A stretch of 64,000 bases of DNA from Pseudomonas brassicacearum subsp. brassicacearum. Lineage in GTDB: Bacteria > Pseudomonadota > Gammaproteobacteria > Pseudomonadales > Pseudomonadaceae. The stretch covers positions 50,019 to 114,018 of the forward strand of contig NZ_VZPJ01000018.1 in the NCBI RefSeq assembly GCF_008801605.1, written 5' to 3'. Under the pieces are notes generated by a model, which had not been told where the DNA came from, did not search any database, and was given only the letters and a program-made list of their open reading frames with translations. Numbering within the stretch: position 1 is the stretch's first letter; the number at the start of each line of letters is the position of its first letter. The translations under genes and the position numbers were made by a program. Of the stretch, positions 59,263-64,000 are shown one piece after another.

Positions 59263-59322
59263 GGGTAAAAATGACCCTGACCTGACAGGGTTAAAATAAC
59301 CATGAAAGGGTATTAAATACCC
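59263..59322. promoter_or_regulatory. Triplet of candidate NorR enhancer sites (dnr/nnrS)
   Basis: Three sites matching GGT-N7-ACC: GGGTAAAAATGACCC (59263), GGGTTAAAATAACCA (59288) and GGGTATTAAATACCC (59308), with start-to-start spacing 25 and 20 bp. Three tandem GGT-N7-ACC/GT-N7-AC sites are the known NorR arrangement. The 59172-59616 non-coding stretch also holds a REP doublet and two candidate sigma-54 promoters. Confidence 0.75.
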
Positions 59323-59337
59323 TATGAACTATAGTCC

Positions 59338-59430
59338 CTGTGGGAGCGAGCTTGCTCGCGATGACGGTAGCACACCCGACATCAATGCCTGCTGACCCAG
59401 CGCTATCGCGAGCAAGCTCGCTCCCACAGG
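59338..59430. repeat. REP pair (inverted)
   Basis: Inverted REP doublet between the NorR-type triplet and the nnrS promoter region. Confidence 0.9.
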
Positions 59431-59465
59431 GGCAGAGGTGTTTTGTTGGGAGGCTTGACCCGGTC

Positions 59466-59481
59466 CGGCAAGCCCCTTGCA
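59466..59481 (+). promoter_or_regulatory. Candidate sigma-54 promoter of nnrS
   Basis: CGGCAAGCCCCTTGCA keeps the essential GG-N10-GC spacing and a full TTGCA -12 element but has two mismatches in the -24 hexamer. It is about 136 bp upstream of nnrS; the NorR-type triplet would be 144-203 bp upstream, a workable enhancer distance. Confidence 0.45.
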
Positions 59482-59616
59482 AGTACCTGTTCGAGACGGG
59501 AGGTTGCCGATGAACTGGCTTGATCTGAGACAAGGCCAGTCAGCGTCGATAGCCGATCATTCGAACCCTGATTTGTCGTACCTCGCTGGCGGTTCAGCGA
59601 GGCAAAGGAGTGGTGT

Positions 59617-60807
59617 ATGCAAGTGCTTGACCGTCGCAAGGCCATGGCCATTTTGCCGTTGTGGCGCCTGGCGTTCCGGCCGTTCTTTTTGGCCGGGTGT
59701 GTATTGGCGCTGTTGGTCGTTCCCCTTTGGCTCGCGGCGTTCACCGGGCGCTTGTCGGCCTGGCAGCCGGCTGGCGGCTGGTTGGCCTGGCATCGGCATG
59801 AACTGTTGTTCGGTTTCGGCCTGGCGATCATTGCCGGGTTCCTGCTGACGGCAGTGCAAACCTGGACTGCAATCCCCGGCCTGAGCGGCAAGCGCCTGGC
59901 AACCCTGGCGTTGTTGTGGCTGGGCGCGCGGCTGGCCTGGCTGGTGGATGCGCCCTGGCCGTTACTGACGCTGCTGGAGCTGGGTTTTGCCCTGACGGTC
60001 GCCGCGTTGATGGGCGTGATGTTGTGGCGTGTGCGGCAGAAGCGCAATTACCCGATTGTGCTGGTATTGCTGCTGTTGGCCGCCGCCGATGGGTTATCCG
60101 TATACGGCCTGGCGCAGCACAACGAGGGCTTGCAGCGCCAGAGCGTGCTCACCGGCCTGTGGCTAGTGGCGGCGATGATGGGGTTGATCGGCGGTCGCGT
60201 GATTCCATTCTTTACCCAGCGCGGCCTCGGACGGGTCGAGGGCGTTGCCCCTTGGCCATGGCTTGATCGCCTGTTGCTGGCAGGGTCGGCGCTGGTGGCA
60301 CTGTTGTATGCCTTCGGTCCGGCGCTGGTGGCCAGCGTCTGGGTCGGCCTGTTGTTCGCCGCGTTGGCGGTGGGCCACGGGATTCGACTGGTGCGTTGGC
60401 ATGATCGGGATTTGTGGCGGGTGCCGCTGCTGTGGTCGTTGCACCTGGCCTACGCCTGGCTGGCGGTGGCGTGCCTGGGCATGGCGCTGTGGCACTTCGG
60501 CGTGCCAGTGAACCCGAGCCTGGCGGTGCACGGCCTGACCATCGGCGCCATGGCCGGATTGATCCTGGCGATGGTTGCCCGTGTCAGCCTGGGCCATACC
60601 GGGCGCGCCCTCGAGCCACCGGCGGGCATGACCCTGGCGTTCATCTTGCTGAACCTGGCGTGCCTGAGCCGCGTGCTGTTGGTGCTGCTGTTGCCGTTGG
60701 CCGGGCTGTGGCTGGCGGCGCTGTGCTGGACGTTGGCGTTCGGTCTGTACGCCTGGCGCTATGGGCCGATGCTGCTCAAGGCTCGGGTGGATGGGCATCC
60801 GGGATGA
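59617..60807 (+). CDS. nnrS: NnrS family membrane protein
   Basis: A 396-residue polytopic protein with about 12 TM segments. The N-terminal PLWRLAFRPFFLAGCVLALL and HRHELLFGFGLAIIAGFLLTA, plus GGRVIPFFTQRGL and HGLTIGAMAGLILAMVARVSLGHTGR, are the NnrS signatures with conserved histidines. NnrS is a heme- and copper-containing protein that relieves NO stress. The start follows AAAGGAG. A CopD-like gene follows 22 bp downstream. Confidence 0.92.
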   Translation: MQVLDRRKAMAILPLWRLAFRPFFLAGCVLALLVVPLWLAAFTGRLSAWQPAGGWLAWHRHELLFGFGLAIIAGFLLTAVQTWTAIPGLSGKRLATLALLWLGARLAWLVDAPWPLLTLLELGFALTVAALMGVMLWRVRQKRNYPIVLVLLLLAAADGLSVYGLAQHNEGLQRQSVLTGLWLVAAMMGLIGGRVIPFFTQRGLGRVEGVAPWPWLDRLLLAGSALVALLYAFGPALVASVWVGLLFAALAVGHGIRLVRWHDRDLWRVPLLWSLHLAYAWLAVACLGMALWHFGVPVNPSLAVHGLTIGAMAGLILAMVARVSLGHTGRALEPPAGMTLAFILLNLACLSRVLLVLLLPLAGLWLAALCWTLAFGLYAWRYGPMLLKARVDGHPG

Positions 60808-60829
60808 GCCGGTTGGGCGGAGGGAATCG

Positions 60830-61270
60830 ATGATGTACGGGGTCTTGCTGATCATGCACCTGTTGGCGGCCATCGCCTTTATTGGCACGCTGTTTTTCGA
60901 GGTCTTCATCTGGCATAGCGCCCGCCGGCCGCTGGTGCAAGGCACGCGGGACGCTGCCGACCAGGCCATCGCCCAGCGCTCGCGACGCGTGCTGCACGGC
61001 GTCGTGTTGGTGCTGTACGGCGCCGGCATGGCCCTGGCCTGGCAGCATCGCGGCGCATTGAGCCAGCCGTTGAACAACAGCTTCGGCCTGCTGCTGAGCC
61101 TGAAGATCCTGCTGGCGCTGAGTATCATCGGTCATTATTTGTGGCTGGCGTACTGGCTCAAGAGCGGTCGCCTGACACTCAGCCGCGCCTGCTGGTTGCG
61201 CCGCAGTATCCTGGGGCACATGGTGCTGATCGTGGTGTTGGCCAAGGCGATGTTCTATTGGCAGTTTTGA
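60830..61270 (+). CDS. CopD-like integral membrane protein
   Basis: A 146-residue protein with four TM segments (VLLIMHLLAAIAFIGTLFFEVFIW, VVLVLYGAGMALAW, LLLSLKILLALSIIGHYLWLAYWL, HMVLIVVLAKAMFYWQF). It has conserved His at 9, 119 and the C-terminal region, as in the copper-resistance D/putative heme-binding membrane family seen beside nnrS. The start follows GGAGGG; a second Met is adjacent. Probably co-transcribed with nnrS; function unknown. Confidence 0.8.
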   Translation: MMYGVLLIMHLLAAIAFIGTLFFEVFIWHSARRPLVQGTRDAADQAIAQRSRRVLHGVVLVLYGAGMALAWQHRGALSQPLNNSFGLLLSLKILLALSIIGHYLWLAYWLKSGRLTLSRACWLRRSILGHMVLIVVLAKAMFYWQF

Positions 61271-61307
61271 GCAGCAGATGAGGGCAGCAAATGAGAGCAG
61301 CAAATGC

Positions 61308-61401
61308 CTGTGGGAGCAAAGCTTGCTCGCGATGGCGCAGTGTCAGTCGATATCAATGTTGACTGATCCATCGCTATCGCGAGCAAGCTTTGCTCCCACA
61401 G
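61308..61401. repeat. REP pair (inverted)
   Basis: Inverted REP doublet between the convergent CopD-like and ytfE genes. Confidence 0.9.
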
Positions 61402-61424
61402 AAGTAATGGGCAATGTTTGAGAG

Positions 61425-62099
61425 TTAGTGAGCAGGCTTCATCGCATTGACGAACAACACATTGTTTTCCAGGTGGATGTGCTGCATCAGGTCATCACGA
61501 AACTCCACCAGCCCGCGATACAGGGCGCGCCAGGTGTTGCAGGCGTCAGCGGGAGGGGTGATCTGGTCGGTCAGGGCGAGCATGGTTTCCAGGGCTTCAC
61601 CGTGCTGGTCGTGTTCGTAGCGCAGTACCTGTATTGGCGCCGAGGCCCGCTCGCCCAGGCCCTGTTGCAGCATCGGGAACAGCACCTGTTCTTCCTTGAG
61701 CATGTGGCCTTCGAGTTCCTGGTACATGTCCTGCAGGTGATCGGCCAGGCCGTTCGGGCAACTGGGGCGCGCCCCGTGGACCTGCTCGACGCGCCGGGCC
61801 AGACGGATCAGCTCCGGCAGCTGTTCGCGATGGCGTGCGTGGTAGCGCTCCAGGATGTGGGCAATCAAGGTCGCCTGGGGCTCGTCGCGCCAGTCATGGC
61901 CCAGCTCCCCGGCGGCTTGCAGGGTGCGCAGGGCGTCGGCGATCAGCAGCGGGTTCAGGCCTTTGCCCAGCGCCGCTTCACGCAAGGACTTTTGCCCGCC
62001 GCAGCAGAAGTCGAGGTTGTAATGATGGAAGGTACGGGTTGCACCGGGAATATCGCAGGCCAGTTGGCCGAGGCTTTGTTCCAGCAGATCGAGGCTCAT
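61425..62099 (-). CDS. RIC/YtfE-type di-iron protein (NorA/DnrN)
   Basis: A 224-residue protein. An N-terminal ScdA-like domain with CC motif (FHHYNLDFCCGGQKSL) precedes a hemerythrin-like four-helix domain with iron ligands in HILERYHARHREQL, EGHMLKEEQVLFPML, RYEHDQHGEALE and QHIHLENNVLF. RIC proteins repair iron-sulfur clusters or handle NO-bound iron after nitrosative stress. The second of two tandem ATGs (62099) is preferred for its spacing from AAGGAA. The divergent spacer has a sigma-54 promoter and three NorR-type sites. Confidence 0.93.
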   Translation of the reverse strand: MSLDLLEQSLGQLACDIPGATRTFHHYNLDFCCGGQKSLREAALGKGLNPLLIADALRTLQAAGELGHDWRDEPQATLIAHILERYHARHREQLPELIRLARRVEQVHGARPSCPNGLADHLQDMYQELEGHMLKEEQVLFPMLQQGLGERASAPIQVLRYEHDQHGEALETMLALTDQITPPADACNTWRALYRGLVEFRDDLMQHIHLENNVLFVNAMKPAH

Positions 62100-62147
62100 C
62101 ATGTTTCCTTGGGTTGAATCCCGGCAGGGACAGATGAATGCTCTCTT

Positions 62148-62163
62148 TGCAGCCGACGTGCCA
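62148..62163 (-). promoter_or_regulatory. Sigma-54 promoter of ytfE/RIC gene
   Basis: Minus-strand TGGCACGTCGGCTGCA has a perfect -24 hexamer and one mismatch in the -12 element, with GG-N10-GC spacing. It is about 50 bp upstream of the RIC start. Confidence 0.82.
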
Positions 62164-62202
62164 GATTCAACTGATTGAAAATGAAGCATTAAATTTTTGG
62201 CA

Positions 62203-62261
62203 GGGTGATTGTCACCCTGGCTGTGAAGGGTCAAACGAACCCTGGAGGGTCATCACTACCA
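62203..62261. promoter_or_regulatory. Triplet of candidate NorR enhancer sites (RIC/norR)
   Basis: GGGTGATTGTCACCC (62203), GGGTCAAACGAACCC (62228) and GGGTCATCACTACCA (62247) all fit GGT-N7-ACC, with spacing 25 and 19 bp. The first lies 40 bp upstream of the RIC -24 element. The third covers the norR ribosome binding site and touches its start codon, suggesting autorepression. Confidence 0.8.
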
Positions 62262-63793
62262 TGCTGCGTGAAAGCCTGGCCGCCGACCTGATCGTCGAGC
62301 TGCCCAATGCGGTGCGATTGCAGCGCCTGGTGCAGACCCTGCGCGAATACTTCAACAGTGGCGCCGTGGGGCTGCTGCGCCTGGACGATGACAGTCTCAG
62401 GCCCGTGGCCACCGTAGGCCTGGTCCACGAGGCGCTGGGACGGCGCTTCGTGATTGCCCAGCACCCGCGCCTGGCGGCGATCATGGCGTCGCGCGAACCT
62501 ACCTGGTTCGAGCCGGACAGCCGTCTGCCGGACCCTTATGACGGCTTGCTCGACAACCACGTCGGTGAACCGCTGCCGGTGCATGACTGCATGGGCGTGA
62601 GCCTGTACGTGGAAGGCCGGCTCTGGGGGGCGATCACCCTGGATGCGTTGCACGCCGGCACCTTCGACAGCCGCGCCCGCGAGGAACTCAAACGCTGTAC
62701 GTTGCAGATCGAAGCCGCCGTGCGGGTCACCCGGCTCGAGCAGGAAAACCGTAGCTTGCGGGCGTCGCGCAGCGATCCGGCGGACCTGCGCCTGCCAGCC
62801 GAAGAAGGTGAGATCCTCGGGCGCAGCGAGGGGTTGCAGCAATTGCTCAACGAGCTGGATGTATTGGCCGACTCCGAACTGCCAGTGCTGTTGCTGGGGG
62901 AAACCGGTGTCGGCAAGGAGTTGTTCGCCCGGCGGCTGCATCGGCTGTCCCGACGTGGCCACAAGCCGTTGGTCCAGGTCAACTGCGCAGCGTTGCCCGA
63001 GTCCCTGGCCGAAAGCGAGTTGTTCGGCCACGTCAAAGGCGCGTTCTCCGGGGCGACCACCGACCGCGCCGGGCGCTTCGATGCGGCCAATGGCGGCACG
63101 CTGTTTCTCGATGAGGTCGGCGAGTTGCCGTTGAGCGTGCAGGCCAAGTTGCTGCGTACCCTGCAGAACGGCGAGATCCAGCGCCTGGGGGCGGACAAGC
63201 CACTGCACGTCGATGTGCGGATCATCGCCGCCACCAACCGGCATCTACCTGACAGCATTCGCGACGGGCTGTTTCGCGCCGACCTGTATCACCGGCTCTC
63301 GGTCTATCCGGTACCGATCCCACCGCTGCGCGAGCGCGGCCACGATGTGTTGATGTTGGCCGGGCACTTTCTCGAACTGAACCGCACGCGCCTGGGCTTG
63401 CGTGGGTTGCGTCTGTCGCCGGCGGCCGAACAGGCGCTGCTGGCGTACAGCTGGCCCGGCAATGTGCGGGAGCTGGAACACGTCATCAGCCGCGCGGCGT
63501 TGAAGCAATTGAGTCGCGGCGCCAGTCGCAGTCTGATCATGACCCTGGAACCGCAGGTGCTGGACCTTGACGTCAACGCCAGCGCGGCCTCGGCGCAGGC
63601 GCTGCCGGAACAGGCTCTGCAAGCGTTGGATGCGCCCGTGCAACCCTTGAGCGAGGCTGTCGATGGTTGCCAGCGACAGGCGATCCTCAAGGCCCTGGAA
63701 CGCTGCGGGCAGAACTGGGCGGGGGCGGCGCGGCTGTTGGAGGTTGACCCGAGCAATCTGCATAAGCTGGCGCGGCGGTTGGGGCTCAAGTAG
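62261..63793 (+). CDS. norR: NorR, NO-sensing sigma-54 activator
   Basis: A 510-residue enhancer-binding protein. The GAF domain (about 15-165) has candidate non-heme iron ligands Arg78, Asp91/Asp94, His108, Cys110 and Asp128, aligned by eye with the E. coli NorR iron site. The AAA+ domain (about 185-420) has Walker A GETGVGKE, Walker B GGTLFLDEVGE and a GAFSGA loop instead of GAFTGA. A C-terminal Fis helix-turn-helix (QNWAGAARLLEVDPSNLHKLARRLG) follows. The start at 62261 follows GGAGGG; the longer ORF crosses the enhancer sites. Confidence 0.94.
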   Translation: MLRESLAADLIVELPNAVRLQRLVQTLREYFNSGAVGLLRLDDDSLRPVATVGLVHEALGRRFVIAQHPRLAAIMASREPTWFEPDSRLPDPYDGLLDNHVGEPLPVHDCMGVSLYVEGRLWGAITLDALHAGTFDSRAREELKRCTLQIEAAVRVTRLEQENRSLRASRSDPADLRLPAEEGEILGRSEGLQQLLNELDVLADSELPVLLLGETGVGKELFARRLHRLSRRGHKPLVQVNCAALPESLAESELFGHVKGAFSGATTDRAGRFDAANGGTLFLDEVGELPLSVQAKLLRTLQNGEIQRLGADKPLHVDVRIIAATNRHLPDSIRDGLFRADLYHRLSVYPVPIPPLRERGHDVLMLAGHFLELNRTRLGLRGLRLSPAAEQALLAYSWPGNVRELEHVISRAALKQLSRGASRSLIMTLEPQVLDLDVNASAASAQALPEQALQALDAPVQPLSEAVDGCQRQAILKALERCGQNWAGAARLLEVDPSNLHKLARRLGLK

Positions 63794-63821
63794 CCGTTGA
63801 CCGGCTAGACCGAGTTGCCTT

Positions 63822-63847
63822 CATCGCGAGCAAGCTCGCTCCCACAG
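63822..63847. repeat. REP, single copy
   Basis: A single core CATCGCGAGCAAGCTCGCTC. Its expected inverted partner at about 63871 is cut off after CCTGTGGGAG by the adjoining transposase-bearing segment. Confidence 0.85.
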
Positions 63848-63880
63848 GGATCTTGTGAACACAGCAGATCACCTGTGGGA

Positions 63881-64000
63881 GATTCTATGTTGCAGGGCAA
63901 CCCTGCAACATAGGCTTCGGCTGGTATTCGCTCTGATTTTTCATCAAGGCAAATGCCACCCGGCAGAGCTTGCGAGCAAGCACCACCAATGCCTGGGTTT
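63881..64000. mobile_element. IS110-family insertion sequence, right end (partial)
   Basis: Foreign-looking sequence begins immediately after the truncated REP arm CCTGTGGGAG (63872-63881). It contains the transposase C-terminus and a perfect 13-bp inverted repeat CTATGTTGCAGGG-CAA-CCCTGCAACATAG at 63885-63913. IS110-family elements that target REP sequences are known in Pseudomonas. The element continues past the window. Confidence 0.7.
63885..64000 (-). CDS. IS110-family transposase (C-terminal fragment)
   Basis: The last 37 codons of a leftward gene entering from the right edge: TQALVVLARKLCRVAFALM then KNQSEYQPKPMLQGCPAT and a TAG stop. The ALVVLARKLxRVAFAL segment is typical of the C-terminus of IS110/IS116/IS902 transposases. 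The stop lies within the terminal palindrome. Confidence 0.7.
   Translation of the reverse strand, partial: TQALVVLARKLCRVAFALMKNQSEYQPKPMLQGCPAT

Noticed and set aside
59520..59533. TTGATCTGAGACAA as an FNR-type box for nnrS
   Set aside because: The right half-site has two mismatches (GACAA). It is kept only as a weak possibility beside the sigma-54 candidate.
62166..62179. TTCAACTGATTGAA as an ANR/DNR box
   Set aside because: It is a palindrome but not of the TTGAT-N4-ATCAA type. It overlaps the upstream edge of the RIC -24 region rather than a sigma-70 promoter.

Overview
The window is chromosomal DNA of a fluorescent-group Pseudomonas. The signs are high GC, many copies of the Pseudomonas REP family (core GTGGGAGCRAGCTTGCTCGCG), acetoin (aco) and hydroxyproline catabolic clusters laid out as in Pseudomonas, and a cytochrome cd1 (nirS-type) denitrification island in the P. 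aeruginosa order nirSMCFDLGHJEN. No rRNA, tRNA or CRISPR array was seen.

Layout. 1-6.3 kb: a partial TPP-dependent enzyme, a ferric-reductase-like membrane protein, an OmpR/EnvZ-type two-component pair facing a DUF2790 secreted protein, and a DipZ (CcdA plus thioredoxin) protein. 6.3-13.9 kb: acetoin/2,3-butanediol catabolism, with the sigma-54 activator AcoR divergent from acoX-acoA-acoB-acoC-bdh. There is a consensus -24/-12 promoter and two palindromic upstream sites. 14-27 kb: a DinB protein, then a hydroxyproline cluster. It has a deaminase, two proline-racemase-family enzymes, aconitase X, a polar amino-acid ABC transporter, a three-part D-hydroxyproline dehydrogenase, and AraC- and GntR-type regulators, with CGTATAC-type candidate operators. 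27-42.8 kb: an accessory assortment: MFS/MocR pair, TonB receptor with a Fur-like box, SDR/tautomerase/LysR group with a duplicated 47-bp element, ADP-ribosylglycohydrolase, a DUF6124-type gene, and a LysR/MFS/glucarate dehydratase/porin group.

42.9-63.8 kb: denitrification. nirS and its heme d1 biosynthesis genes run leftward. nirQ, norE, norF, norC, norB and norD run rightward from a shared ANR/DNR box. These are followed by dnr-dnrP (leftward), nnrS and a CopD-like gene (rightward), ytfE/RIC (leftward) and norR (rightward). The window ends in an IS110-family transposase tail that appears to sit in a REP sequence.

The most interesting signal is regulatory. Two separate intergenic regions, upstream of ytfE/norR and upstream of dnr, each carry three GGGT-N7-ACC(C/A) sites, the published NorR half-site pattern. 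The spacing is nearly identical (25 then 19-20 bp), and each triplet lies 40-41 bp upstream of a good -24/-12 sigma-54 promoter. This predicts a circuit in which nitric oxide activates NorR, NorR drives both the RIC di-iron protein and Dnr, and Dnr then drives nir and nor. A 29-codon membrane microprotein ORF would be the first gene of the NorR-driven dnr transcript. Other observations are a proline-racemase homologue lacking both catalytic cysteines, a NirH whose C-terminus is encoded by a REP, and an SDR without a catalytic tyrosine.
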